Assembly: GCA_009392195.1 (NCBI GenBank)
Contig: VFGY01000018.1
Location: forward strand, 1 to 51,634
Direction of reading: 5' to 3'
Source of the DNA: SAR202 cluster bacterium
Lineage (GTDB): Bacteria > Chloroflexota > Dehalococcoidia > Lucifugimonadales > OSU-TB39
Length of the DNA: 51,634 bases
The notes beneath the pieces are model-generated. The model worked only from the letters and a program-made list of their open reading frames with translations. It searched no databases and was not told where the DNA came from. Position numbers and translations under genes: made by a program. Shown here in pieces: positions 8,298 through 17,131 of this stretch (positions are counted from its first letter, which is position 1; the number at the start of each line of letters is the position of its first letter).

Positions 8298-8946
8298 CCT
8301 TATAAGCCCAAAAGAGATTGTGGATTTACTGGAGGTTCAATATGGCAAAGCTATATGGAAACGCAGGCACGAACCGTTAGATGAACTAATATTAACAATA
8401 TTGTCTCAACACACATCTGATATAAATTCCGAAAGAGCTTTTAAGTTGTTAATGGATGAATTTGGCGATTTGGAAACTGTTTTAAGAGCCGAGGTTCCAG
8501 AAATCGAAAGAGCTATCAAATCTGCTGGGTTGTTTAGAATAAAAGCTATAAGAATCAAAAATGTTTTAAGTTATATTTTTGAGGAAAGAGGTAGTTTAAA
8601 CATTGATTTTTTGGCTGATTTACCTATGAAAGAAGCAAAGAAATGGTTAACCGACATTGATGGAATAGGTCCTAAAACAGCTGCTATTGTTTTGTGTTTT
8701 TCATTTGGGATGCCTGCTATACCAGTAGACACTCATGTATATCGACTTGCAAAAAGATTAAGGTTAATAGGTCCCAAAATTACTGCTGATGCTGCTCACG
8801 ATTTATTGGAGAGAGTAGTTGATCAAAACATGATTTTTCAATTTCATGTGTACTTGATTAATCACGGTAGGAATATTTGCAAAGCGGTGCGCCCAAGGTG
8901 TGAAAGTTGTGTTTTGAGTCACAAATGTCCATCTCGGATCGTTTAA
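8281..8946 (+). CDS. nth: Endonuclease III (DNA glycosylase/AP lyase)
   Basis: A 221-residue HhH-GPD base-excision repair glycosylase that removes oxidised pyrimidines and cleaves the abasic site. The helix-hairpin-helix is DIDGIGPKTAA with catalytic K132, and the catalytic Asp is D150 in PVDTHV. The [4Fe-4S] loop is complete at C200-x6-C207-x2-C210-x5-C216. The start overlaps the 3' end of the ROK kinase gene by 17 bp. Nothing is missing compared with the family. Confidence 0.92.
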   Translation: MKNKIDLISPKEIVDLLEVQYGKAIWKRRHEPLDELILTILSQHTSDINSERAFKLLMDEFGDLETVLRAEVPEIERAIKSAGLFRIKAIRIKNVLSYIFEERGSLNIDFLADLPMKEAKKWLTDIDGIGPKTAAIVLCFSFGMPAIPVDTHVYRLAKRLRLIGPKITADAAHDLLERVVDQNMIFQFHVYLINHGRNICKAVRPRCESCVLSHKCPSRIV

Positions 8947-9008
8947 TTAAATGTGATCTGAAGGATGAATTTAATTACCAATTTGATTTCAAGATAATCA
9001 AAGAATCA

Positions 9009-9037
9009 TTGTTCTTTATGGAACTCGAATATATAAT
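9009..9037 (+). promoter_or_regulatory. Sigma70-type promoter for argC
   Basis: TTGTTC (9009-9014), a 17-bp spacer and a consensus TATAAT (9032-9037) lie in the 136-bp gap before argC, with the predicted start of transcription near 9044. The leader would be about 40 nt. Nothing resembling an arginine-responsive box was recognised. Confidence 0.6.
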
Positions 9038-9082
9038 TTTGCTATAGATGAAAATTATTAACTATTGTAAAGAGATGTCACT

Positions 9083-10120
9083 TTGGATTCTATAAAAGTA
9101 GCTATATTAAATATTACCGGATATGCAGGTGTAAATCTTGCAAGAATTTTGCAAAGGCATCCTAACGTTAAAATTGTCTCTGTTACAGGTAGAAGTGAGG
9201 CGGGGTCTCAATTATCCGATATTTTCCCTCATATGGGTGAACTTGATATTACAATTGAGCGTGAAATATCTAAGGAAGTTGATTTGGTTTTTTCGTGTTT
9301 GCCACACTCGGCTAGTGCTTCGATATTGGAGCCTTTTATCCATAAAGGAGTGAAGGTAATAGATTTAAGTGCTGATTTTAGGCTTAATGATCCTGCTGAG
9401 TATGAGTCCTGGTATGAAACAGAACATCCTTGTCCAGAATATCTTCAAGATGCGGTTTATGGATTACCAGAATTGCATGAATCTCAAATAAGCCAAGCCA
9501 AATTAATTGCCTCACCAGGGTGTTATGCTACTGCTTCGATATTAGCTCTTGCTCCTATCGTGGATTCCGGTATTTTGGATGGAGATATAATAATCGATGC
9601 TAAATCAGGGGTTTCTGGTGCAGGAAGGTCAGCTTCATTAAAAACAAATTTTTCTGAAGTAAATGAAAATGTTTCAGCTTATTCGACAGATGGTCATAGA
9701 CACCTACCAGAAATAATGCAAGAAATTGAGTTACTCAACAAAGGTATAAATCTTAAAACAACAATGTTGACCCATTTGATTCCAATTACGAGAGGAATTA
9801 TAGTGAGTTGTTATGTCAACCTTGCAAACAAAGATTCCGGAATTTATACACAAAAGGAAATAAATCAAATATACAAAGATTTTTTTTCCGGCAAAACGTT
9901 TGTTAAAATTAGCGATAATCCTCCTAGTACTAAAGAAGTTTCAGGTACCAATGGATGCGTAATATATTGTACGATTGATAAGAGAACAAATAGACTTATT
10001 GTGGTATCAGTTATTGACAATTTGATTAAAGGGGCTGCAGGTCAAGCAGTTCAAAGTATGAATATAATGTTAGGATTAAATGAGAAAGAAGGACTTTCTC
10101 ATTTGGCTCTTTATCCATAA
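9083..10120 (+). CDS. argC: N-acetyl-gamma-glutamyl-phosphate reductase
   Basis: A 345-residue NADPH-dependent reductase for the third step of arginine biosynthesis, converting N-acetylglutamyl phosphate to the semialdehyde. It has the N-terminal Rossmann loop (ITGYAG), VIDLSADFR, the catalytic C147 in SPGCYAT, and the conserved GHRHLPEI segment. The start is TTG at 9083, preceded only by a weak purine stretch. No other arg gene is in the window. The 3' end contains an inverted repeat (GAGAAAG 10082-10088, CTTTCTC 10094-10100) within the coding region. The next gene follows after 19 bp. Confidence 0.92.
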   Translation: MDSIKVAILNITGYAGVNLARILQRHPNVKIVSVTGRSEAGSQLSDIFPHMGELDITIEREISKEVDLVFSCLPHSASASILEPFIHKGVKVIDLSADFRLNDPAEYESWYETEHPCPEYLQDAVYGLPELHESQISQAKLIASPGCYATASILALAPIVDSGILDGDIIIDAKSGVSGAGRSASLKTNFSEVNENVSAYSTDGHRHLPEIMQEIELLNKGINLKTTMLTHLIPITRGIIVSCYVNLANKDSGIYTQKEINQIYKDFFSGKTFVKISDNPPSTKEVSGTNGCVIYCTIDKRTNRLIVVSVIDNLIKGAAGQAVQSMNIMLGLNEKEGLSHLALYP

Positions 10121-10139
10121 TTTGATTTGAGGATGACAA

Positions 10140-11093
10140 TTGCGTAAACGAAGAGTATGGCCAATAGTTTCAGGACTGTTGATATTTGTATCTGCTTGTA
10201 CTGGAGGGATGTTTTTATATGTAGCGAATCAAACATCCGATTCTGCTTCAGCAGCAGCATCATTTTTGGATTTGGTAAATAATGGTCAACTTGAAGCAGC
10301 ATACACTAGTACACATCCGACTTTTCGGAGTTCCCAAACAAAAGATGAATTTTTCCAGCAAATGAAACTCATGGATATGCGACTCTATGCTTTAGAACCA
10401 TGGCGTGATAGAAGAATAGAGAGAGGTTGGGAAGTAGAATATAGAGGAGTATTGCATCAACGTAACTGGTATAATGACCCTCTAGAGCTGGATTTCAAAT
10501 TAGGTTTGCGAAAAGATAACAACCAATGGAAAGTAGAATACTTTAACGGCCCTTGGAGGATTCCGTTTGAAACAGGGCCTGGAGCTTGGTTTAGCAGAAT
10601 ACCTTCGATGCAAGGATTGGAAGATTTAGTCACAGATACTATTATTGATTTCAATCAGGCTGCTGAATCTGGCGATTTGACTACGTTTTACGAAGAAACT
10701 TCAACTGCGCTCAAAATCAACGTTTCACAAATTCAAATTGAATTAGCGTATGAAAGATTTGTCAACGAACCGATAGACTTGTCTATAGTCTCTGATATGG
10801 ACCCTGTATTTGATGGATTACCCATGATAGATCGAGACAGAAGAGGAGGAGATGTATTTGTAATTTCGGGTTATTTCCCAATGGAACCATCCCCTTTGCC
10901 TTTTGTATTGAGATATCATTCATCTAGCGTAGATAAAAATTGGAAACTTTATAAGTTCTTGATTCAGTATCCCACTACGGATGAACTTACTATGCAGCAT
11001 TGCCTGAAATGGTTGACGACTCAAAAAGTTAAAGACATAAATCAATGTTATGATGCTGAAAAATCAGAGGATTTACAACTGAATATCAGATAA
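10140..11093 (+). CDS. Membrane-anchored protein with two NTF2-like modules
   Basis: A 317-residue protein with a basic N terminus (MRKRR) and one hydrophobic segment (about residues 7-30), so it is probably anchored with its bulk outside. A VSAC tetrapeptide resembles a lipobox, but hydrophobic residues continue after it, making a plain membrane anchor equally likely. The exported part appears to hold two related modules: residues about 38-140 (FLDLVNNGQLEAAY, TFRSSQTKDEFF) and about 160-280 (DFNQAAESGDLTTFY, RYHSSSVDKNWKLYKF), with the helix-strand pattern of NTF2-like DUF3887/DUF4864 domains. Start is TTG at 10140 with GAGG upstream. It follows argC by 19 bp. Function unknown. Confidence 0.55.
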   Translation: MRKRRVWPIVSGLLIFVSACTGGMFLYVANQTSDSASAAASFLDLVNNGQLEAAYTSTHPTFRSSQTKDEFFQQMKLMDMRLYALEPWRDRRIERGWEVEYRGVLHQRNWYNDPLELDFKLGLRKDNNQWKVEYFNGPWRIPFETGPGAWFSRIPSMQGLEDLVTDTIIDFNQAAESGDLTTFYEETSTALKINVSQIQIELAYERFVNEPIDLSIVSDMDPVFDGLPMIDRDRRGGDVFVISGYFPMEPSPLPFVLRYHSSSVDKNWKLYKFLIQYPTTDELTMQHCLKWLTTQKVKDINQCYDAEKSEDLQLNIR

Positions 11094-11148
11094 TATAGAA
11101 CTATAAAAACTAAAACATAGATAAGGCTTGAGTAAAATATTTGTTTCT

Positions 11149-11221
11149 GGCCCCATCGTCTAGAGGACTAGGACGGCGCCCTTTCAAGGCGCAAACACGG
11201 ATTCGAATTCCGTTGGGGCCA
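11149..11221 (+). tRNA. tRNA-Glu (TTC)
   Basis: A complete cloverleaf of 73 nt. The acceptor GGCCCCA (11149-11155) pairs fully with TGGGGCC (11214-11220). The D arm is GTCT/GGAC, the anticodon stem GCGCC/GGCGC encloses loop CTTTCAA with anticodon TTC, and the T arm is ACGGA/TCCGT with loop TTCGAAT. The discriminator is A and CCA is not encoded. It lies alone between two protein genes. Confidence 0.95.
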
Positions 11222-11231
11222 TTCTTCATTG

Positions 11232-11255
11232 CCTCATATAGTGTAAGATATGAGG
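11232..11255 (+). terminator. Hairpin after tRNA-Glu (possible terminator)
   Basis: CCTCATAT (11232-11239) and ATATGAGG (11248-11255) form a perfect 8-bp stem with an 8-nt loop, starting 11 nt after the tRNA. There is no T-run after it, so it may be a processing or weak termination structure rather than a classic rho-independent terminator. Confidence 0.4.
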
Positions 11256-11304
11256 TTCAAAGGGTAATCAATCGCAAACATAATTCTTACAGGGGCGATA
11301 AAGC

Positions 11305-12912
11305 ATGAAAATCGGTTTTTGCTACACTGCAATTGTTTTGTTGGTTTTTATAGTTGTAGGATGTTCTAACGATGAATTTCAAGAAATCGGATTCCAATAT
11401 GAAGATAGTGGTTATAGCATAAGCCCTTTTGGACAATCACGATCGACTGAAGGCCCGGCGCCAGCTATGGCTTCTCCAATGGTTCCATCTCCGCCAAATA
11501 TGAGTAGAGATCGAATTGCTAAATCTAGGAATGAATCCCAATCAAATTCTTCAGAGATTGTTACTGAAGATTCAAGCATATCCAGTAAATTAGAAATTCA
11601 ACCCGATGTAGACCAACAAGTTGCTGAATTGGTTAGTTCTGAAAGGATAATTGTAAGAACAGTCAACATGGGGGTAGATGTTGAAAGCATCGCGGATGCA
11701 TTGAATAATATTTCTGAAATAGCTATTAGTATGGAAGGTTGGGTAGTTGATTCAAATAGAATTGAAAATAATTCAGGTAGAATTTCTATTAGGGTTCCTT
11801 CTTCAAGTCTTTCATCATCTGTAGCGTCCATACGTGCACTTGCTAGCAAAATAGATTATGAGAATTCTAGTAGTCAAGACGTCACTGAAGAGTATGTTGA
11901 TTATGTTTCTAGAATGAATACTTTAACATCTACCGAAGAAGCCTTGTTGAAATTATTATCTAAATCTGAAAATGTAAGTGAAGCATTAAAAGTGCAACAA
12001 GCTTTGGGTAATTTGCAAAAAGAACTAGAATCTCTTAAAGGTAAGATAAAGTTTTTGGAACAAACATCAGCATTTTCTTTGATAAACGTTGAGTTATCTT
12101 TGGATCCTGCTTTGGTTATTGTGGATGCGGGGTCGGATCAGAGAGGATGGTCTGGTGAGGTTTTAAGGTTCAAGTCTTTTTTCTATCCTCCTGAAGGGAT
12201 AGAAAATTACACGTTTACTTGGGATTTTGGCGACGGTACACCTCCAGTGACCAACCATAGAGTTTCATCTACCAATAAGCCTGGTGAGAAAGTAACTGCT
12301 ACAGTTGCTCATCAGTTTTTTGACCAAAAAGACTCACCGTTTATGGTTGAGGTTAAAATCAGTGGTTTTGGGGAAGATGGCTTGATTGAAGGTAAAGATG
12401 ATTTAGTTGTCACGATTTCCGATAGGCCAATCATAGAAGTATTTGCTGGTGACACAATACAAGTAGAATCAGGTAAAGAAGTAACGTTTAGTGGTTCTTT
12501 TACAAGGCCAAAAGATATTGAAGAACTCAAATATGTATGGGATTTTGGTGACGGGTCTGTAGCAGTTACTGGCGAAATATATGAGGGGAATACGACTGCT
12601 GAGGCGATACACAAATATAAAGATTATCGTCCATATCCATATACCGCTACTCTAACTGTTACTGGGAATAGTGAATTAGGTGAAGTCGAATCTCAGGCTA
12701 TGGTCAGCGTTTTTGTTACAGAATCTAAGGGTTGGTTTGGTGGAGGTTTTGATTTTGTTGATACTCTGAAAACTGTTGTTAGGTCGTTATCTATAGTGGC
12801 AAACTTGTTGGTGATTTTGGTGTTTTGGGTAGCCATATTTAGTCCTTTGTGGCTTGGGGGTGCTGCATTAGTTTGGTTCTTATGGAAACGATTCCGTCGC
12901 TTAAAGCGCTGA
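11305..12912 (+). CDS. DUF4349 lipoprotein with two PKD domains and C-terminal membrane anchor
   Basis: A 535-residue envelope protein. A hydrophobic signal ends in the lipobox VVGC with C20 as the likely lipidated residue. After a Ser/Pro-rich linker comes a DUF4349-like domain (about 110-275) including a coiled coil (about 205-255). Two PKD-type Ig folds follow, each with the hallmark WDFGDG (about 310 and 412). A membrane segment and a basic tail (WKRFRRLKR) end the protein. DUF4349 proteins usually end with a membrane helix, whereas inserted PKD domains are an elaboration. PKD domains mediate protein or glycan contacts outside the cell. A lipid-modified N terminus together with a C-terminal helix would tether it at both ends. 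The ATG follows AGGGGCG. Nudix gene 17 bp downstream. Confidence 0.75.
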   Translation: MKIGFCYTAIVLLVFIVVGCSNDEFQEIGFQYEDSGYSISPFGQSRSTEGPAPAMASPMVPSPPNMSRDRIAKSRNESQSNSSEIVTEDSSISSKLEIQPDVDQQVAELVSSERIIVRTVNMGVDVESIADALNNISEIAISMEGWVVDSNRIENNSGRISIRVPSSSLSSSVASIRALASKIDYENSSSQDVTEEYVDYVSRMNTLTSTEEALLKLLSKSENVSEALKVQQALGNLQKELESLKGKIKFLEQTSAFSLINVELSLDPALVIVDAGSDQRGWSGEVLRFKSFFYPPEGIENYTFTWDFGDGTPPVTNHRVSSTNKPGEKVTATVAHQFFDQKDSPFMVEVKISGFGEDGLIEGKDDLVVTISDRPIIEVFAGDTIQVESGKEVTFSGSFTRPKDIEELKYVWDFGDGSVAVTGEIYEGNTTAEAIHKYKDYRPYPYTATLTVTGNSELGEVESQAMVSVFVTESKGWFGGGFDFVDTLKTVVRSLSIVANLLVILVFWVAIFSPLWLGGAALVWFLWKRFRRLKR

Positions 12913-12929
12913 ATATCTAAGTTTAGTAA

Positions 12930-13418
12930 ATGAATTTAGAGAGACATTTTACCGCCACTGGCTTTGTAGTAGATGACAAATCTATATTGTTACATTGGCA
13001 TAAAAAATTGAGTATGTGGTTGCCCCCTGGCGGACATATAGAGCCGGGAGAAGATCCTGAACAAGCTATAATCAGGGAAGTGCAAGAAGAAACAGGATTA
13101 TCGGTCAAGGTTTTTGATATTGGCCCACAACTTAAACAAAATTACCCGGTACAGGTTCCGCCACCTTTAACTATATTGATTGAGGATATAGATGATCCTG
13201 TATCTGGATTTCACAAACATATTGATATGATTTACGTATGTACTTTGGTAAAACCGAAGGCTGAAGGATTATCATCTGTGAGGTGGGTTTCTAGGGATGA
13301 TTTGGTGCATCAGACTCCAATCTATTTACAAAATGATATAGGAATTGCTCCTCCTGAAGATGTGTGTAAATTAGGAGTTTTGGCTATTGATTTAGTAGGA
13401 AAAAATAAAAATAATTAG
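12930..13418 (+). CDS. Nudix hydrolase
   Basis: A 162-residue Nudix-family pyrophosphohydrolase. The Nudix box G-x5-E-x7-REVxEExGL is complete at residues 35-57 (GHIEPGE, then REVQEETGL), supplying the Mg-binding glutamates. The flanking sheet and the later LSSVRWVSRDDL fit the fold. Substrate unknown; candidates are damaged nucleotides, nucleotide sugars or other nucleoside diphosphate derivatives. It lies 17 bp after the DUF4349 gene and about 90 bp before leuS. Confidence 0.88.
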   Translation: MNLERHFTATGFVVDDKSILLHWHKKLSMWLPPGGHIEPGEDPEQAIIREVQEETGLSVKVFDIGPQLKQNYPVQVPPPLTILIEDIDDPVSGFHKHIDMIYVCTLVKPKAEGLSSVRWVSRDDLVHQTPIYLQNDIGIAPPEDVCKLGVLAIDLVGKNKNN

Positions 13419-13506
13419 CACTGATGTTAAATGTTAGAAATTGTTACGTATCGTCATGCTTTGAGTTATTGAATGATATTTAGATTAATGTAAGGTAAAT
13501 TTTTGT

Positions 13507-15981
13507 ATGGATAGAAAAGATTTAAACGATAGTGTAAGAAGATATAACCCTGCTGCGATTGAGAATAAATGGCAAAAATCTTGGAAAGCAGATGGGATTT
13601 ATGAATTTAAAGAAGATTCAACTGATCCAAAATGGTATGAATTGACTATGTACCCTTATCCATCTGGCGATTTACATATTGGCCATTGGTATGCAATGGC
13701 TCCATCTGATACACACGCTAGGTTTAAGAGGATGACTGGATATAATGTTTTACATCCTATGGGATTTGATGCATTTGGACTGCCTGCAGAGAACGCTGCT
13801 ATAAGAGATGGTATTCATCCACAAATAAGGACTCAGAAAAATATTGAAAACATGAGAAATCAATTGCGTTCCATGGGAACCATTTATGATTGGAATAGAG
13901 AATTAGTTACCTGTGATCCTGAATATTATAAATGGAACCAGTGGTTTTTTTTAAAATTGTATGAAAACGGATTGGCTTATAGAGATTTTGCTCCTGCTAA
14001 TTGGTGTCCTTCATGCAATACAGTCTTGGCTAATGAACAAGTCAAAGAAGGTAGGTGTGAAAGGTGTGATTCCGAGGTTACTAGAAAGGAGTTGAACCAA
14101 TGGTTTTTTCGAATAACCAAATATAGCGAAGAATTATTAGATACAGCAAAACTGAAATGGCCTAACCGTATAAAAATGATGCAAGAAAATTGGATAGGCC
14201 GTAGTGAAGGTGTGGAGATTAAGTTCGATATTTCTGAATATGGATTAGAACAAACAGAACTAACAATGTTTACTACCAGAATTGATACCGTATTCGGAGT
14301 GACGTTTGTAGTTATAGCTCCCGAACATCCTTTAGTTGGTGATTTATCTAGGCCCGAGCAAAAAGCGGATATAGAGGAATATATAAAAAATGCCCGAATG
14401 CAATCTGAAATCGAAAGAATGTCTTTGGATAAAGAAAAAACAGGGGTTTTTACAGGAGCATTTGCAACGAATCCAGTAAATGGTTCAAGAGTGCCTATAT
14501 TTATTTCAGATTATGTGTTGATGACATATGGAACAGGTATAGTTATGGCTGTACCTGCCCATGACCAAAGAGATTTTGATTTTGCAAGAAAATATGGAAT
14601 TGATATAAAAATTGTAGTTTCACCTCAGAACTGGGACGGAGATGGTTTGGAAACCGCTTTTCCTGATGATGGAATTCAAGTGAATTCTGGACGATTTGAT
14701 GGGATGATTACTAAGGATTCTAAAGTAGCTATAGCAGATTATGTTGAAGAAAATGGTTTAGGTAAAAAAACGATTCAATATAGGATGAGGGATTGGTTGA
14801 TTTCAAGGCAGAGATATTGGGGGACTCCTATACCTATAATTTATTGTGATAGTTGCGGTACAAAACCCGTGCCATATGAGGATTTGCCTGTGTTGTTGCC
14901 TAGAGATGCAGAATTTAAGCCTACAGGCGAGTCCCCTCTGAAATATAATGATTCTTTCACAAACGTAGAATGTCCTGAATGTTCTAAGCCGGCTCGAAGA
15001 GAAATTGATACTATGGATACTTTTGTTGATTCTTCATGGTACCAATTTAGATTTATTACTCCACACGATAAGAGGTCTCCTTTTGATTATGATTCGGTAA
15101 AAAGGCTAGGTCCAGTTGATCAATATACCGGAGGAGCCGAACATGCAGTGATGCATCTTTTGTATGCAAGATTTTTCACGAAAGCGATGAGAGATTTAGG
15201 ACTACTTGATTTCGATGAGCCGTTTTTACGTTTATTCAATCAAGGTCACATAATCTATCAAAGTCAGAAGATGAGTAAATCTAGAGGCAATGTAGTTGCT
15301 CCTGATGAATATGTTGCAAAATATGGCGCTGATTCAGTTCGTTGTTATTTAATGTTTTTAGGACCTTGGGATCAAGGTGGGGAGTGGAGTGACTCAGGCC
15401 TTAACGGTGTAGTTAGATGGATTAACAGATTATATGAAATCGTGTTAAGAGATAAGACAATGCTAGAACAAAATAGCTCGGTTTTTGAATCAGAACAATC
15501 TTTGAATAGAATTCTTCATCAAACAATTAAACGAGTATCGGAAGATTTAGAAAGATTTAAATTCAACACGGCAATCGCGGCTTTAATGGAATTCACCAAC
15601 TCATTAAATAGCTATTGGAATACTCAACAAATTGGTGTTGATTCATGGTCAGATAGTATAAGGAATTTAGTATTGATGCTAGCTCCTTTTGCACCTCATT
15701 TGTCTGAAGAGTTATGGGGGAAAATCTCAAATGAATATAGTGTACATTCACAAAATTTTCCTAAATGGGATCCAGAGTTTGTAAAAGAAGATACCTTTAA
15801 TTTAGTTATTCAAATTAACGGTAAAGTTAGAGACAAAGTTTTGGCTGATGCAGCGATAGATGAAAATCAAGCTAAAGAGATAGCACTTAGTAGAGAGAAT
15901 ATTTCCAAATATGTTGATGGTAAATCCATAAAAAGATGTATTTATATATCCAAAAAATTAATTAATATAGTTGTTGTATAG
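13507..15981 (+). CDS. leuS: Leucyl-tRNA synthetase
   Basis: An 824-residue class Ia aminoacyl-tRNA synthetase charging tRNA-Leu. The HIGH signature is at 57-60 (YPSGDLHIGH), and KMSKS is at 588-592 followed by RGN. The CP1 editing domain is present with its T-rich FTTRIDT and the conserved YGTGIVMAVPAHDQRD segment. A zinc-knuckle-like CPSC ... CERC is near residue 160, and the C-terminal IQINGKVRDK matches bacterial enzymes. The length is typical. leuB begins 17 bp downstream with its own ribosome binding site, so the two leucine-related genes probably share a transcript. Confidence 0.96.
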   Translation: MDRKDLNDSVRRYNPAAIENKWQKSWKADGIYEFKEDSTDPKWYELTMYPYPSGDLHIGHWYAMAPSDTHARFKRMTGYNVLHPMGFDAFGLPAENAAIRDGIHPQIRTQKNIENMRNQLRSMGTIYDWNRELVTCDPEYYKWNQWFFLKLYENGLAYRDFAPANWCPSCNTVLANEQVKEGRCERCDSEVTRKELNQWFFRITKYSEELLDTAKLKWPNRIKMMQENWIGRSEGVEIKFDISEYGLEQTELTMFTTRIDTVFGVTFVVIAPEHPLVGDLSRPEQKADIEEYIKNARMQSEIERMSLDKEKTGVFTGAFATNPVNGSRVPIFISDYVLMTYGTGIVMAVPAHDQRDFDFARKYGIDIKIVVSPQNWDGDGLETAFPDDGIQVNSGRFDGMITKDSKVAIADYVEENGLGKKTIQYRMRDWLISRQRYWGTPIPIIYCDSCGTKPVPYEDLPVLLPRDAEFKPTGESPLKYNDSFTNVECPECSKPARREIDTMDTFVDSSWYQFRFITPHDKRSPFDYDSVKRLGPVDQYTGGAEHAVMHLLYARFFTKAMRDLGLLDFDEPFLRLFNQGHIIYQSQKMSKSRGNVVAPDEYVAKYGADSVRCYLMFLGPWDQGGEWSDSGLNGVVRWINRLYEIVLRDKTMLEQNSSVFESEQSLNRILHQTIKRVSEDLERFKFNTAIAALMEFTNSLNSYWNTQQIGVDSWSDSIRNLVLMLAPFAPHLSEELWGKISNEYSVHSQNFPKWDPEFVKEDTFNLVIQINGKVRDKVLADAAIDENQAKEIALSRENISKYVDGKSIKRCIYISKKLINIVVV

Positions 15982-15998
15982 CATTTTAGGAGTATCGT

Positions 15999-17090
15999 AT
16001 GAAATTTAAAATAGCAGTCCTTCCAGGGGATGGTATTGGAGGGGAAATCATTCCTGAATCGGTGAAAGTACTTAATAAAATAGGTTCGAAATTTGAGCAT
16101 GAATTTATGTTGGGATATGGAGATATTGGTGGAAATGCGATTGACTCGAAAGGGACTCCACTGCCTCAAGACACATTGAAAATGTGTGAAGACTCTGATG
16201 GTATTTTGTTTGGGGCGGTTGGTGGTCCGAAATGGGATGACATGAATGCTAAAGTTAGGCCAGAAGATGGTATTTTGACTCTCAGAAAATCAATGGAACT
16301 ATTTGCCAATTTAAGACCAGTGAAAATTTTCCCAGCTTTATCTTCAGCTAGCCCTTTAAAAGAAGAGTTAGTCAAAAATGTAGATATGGTGATTCTTAGA
16401 GAATTAACTGGAGGATTATATTTTTCACAACCCAAAAAGAGATGGGTAGATGATGGTGAGAGATACGGAATAGATACACTACAATATTCAGAATTTGAAA
16501 TTAGTAGAATATTACGAGTTGGTTTTGAATTAGCAAAAACTAGAAGGTCAAAACTAACCTCGGCAGATAAAGCAAATGTTTTGCAAACAGGTAGGTTGTG
16601 GAGAGAACTAGCTATAGAAATTTCAAAAGATTACCCAGAAGTGGAACTTGACCATATTTACGTAGATAACTTAGCTATGCAATTGATAAGCCAACCTGAA
16701 AGATTTGATGTTATCGTAACAGAAAATACTTTTGGTGATATCTTGTCAGACGAAGCTGGCGTTTTAATCGGTTCTTTAGGGATGTTGCCTTCGGCTAGTT
16801 TAGCTTATTCTAAGGACGAATCGAAACAGAATAGAGTTGGCTTGTATGAGCCTATACATGGAAGTGCACCTGATATTGCTGGTAAGTCTATTGCCAATCC
16901 AATTGGTATTATCTTGAGTGCCGCTTTAATGCTTGAATACTCCTTTGGCCTATTTAAAGAAGCTGAAGCAATTAATAGGGCAGTAAATACTGTATTAGAA
17001 ATGGGTTATAGGAGTGCAGATATTACTTCGGAAAAAGGAAAATTTATTTCCACATCTGAAATGGGTGACTTGATTGCTGAAAATATATAA
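15999..17090 (+). CDS. leuB: 3-isopropylmalate dehydrogenase
   Basis: A 363-residue NAD-dependent decarboxylating dehydrogenase for leucine biosynthesis. The N-terminal LPGDGIGGEI, RELTGGLYF with catalytic Y141, the DNLAMQL segment and TENTFGDILSDEAG (Mg-binding aspartates) are all present, as is the NAD-binding EPIHGSAPDIAG loop. TAGGAG sits 6 nt before the ATG. leuA, leuC and leuD are not in the window; leuB is placed between leuS and a dimethylglycine dehydrogenase-type gene, a dispersed arrangement. Confidence 0.94.
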   Translation: MKFKIAVLPGDGIGGEIIPESVKVLNKIGSKFEHEFMLGYGDIGGNAIDSKGTPLPQDTLKMCEDSDGILFGAVGGPKWDDMNAKVRPEDGILTLRKSMELFANLRPVKIFPALSSASPLKEELVKNVDMVILRELTGGLYFSQPKKRWVDDGERYGIDTLQYSEFEISRILRVGFELAKTRRSKLTSADKANVLQTGRLWRELAIEISKDYPEVELDHIYVDNLAMQLISQPERFDVIVTENTFGDILSDEAGVLIGSLGMLPSASLAYSKDESKQNRVGLYEPIHGSAPDIAGKSIANPIGIILSAALMLEYSFGLFKEAEAINRAVNTVLEMGYRSADITSEKGKFISTSEMGDLIAENI

Positions 17091-17120
17091 CGCGACTTAT
17101 ATTTTCCTTGTTGGATTAAC

Positions 17121-17126
17121 AGGAGG
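17121..17126 (+). promoter_or_regulatory. Strong ribosome binding site before a TTG start
   Basis: AGGAGG, the full consensus, lies 5 nt before the TTG at 17132 and fixes this non-ATG start. Confidence 0.75.
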
Positions 17127-17131
17127 TTATA

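Noticed and set aside
10082-10100. Hairpin at the argC 3' end as terminator
   Set aside because: It lies inside the coding sequence, is not followed by a T-run, and the next gene starts only 19 bp after argC.
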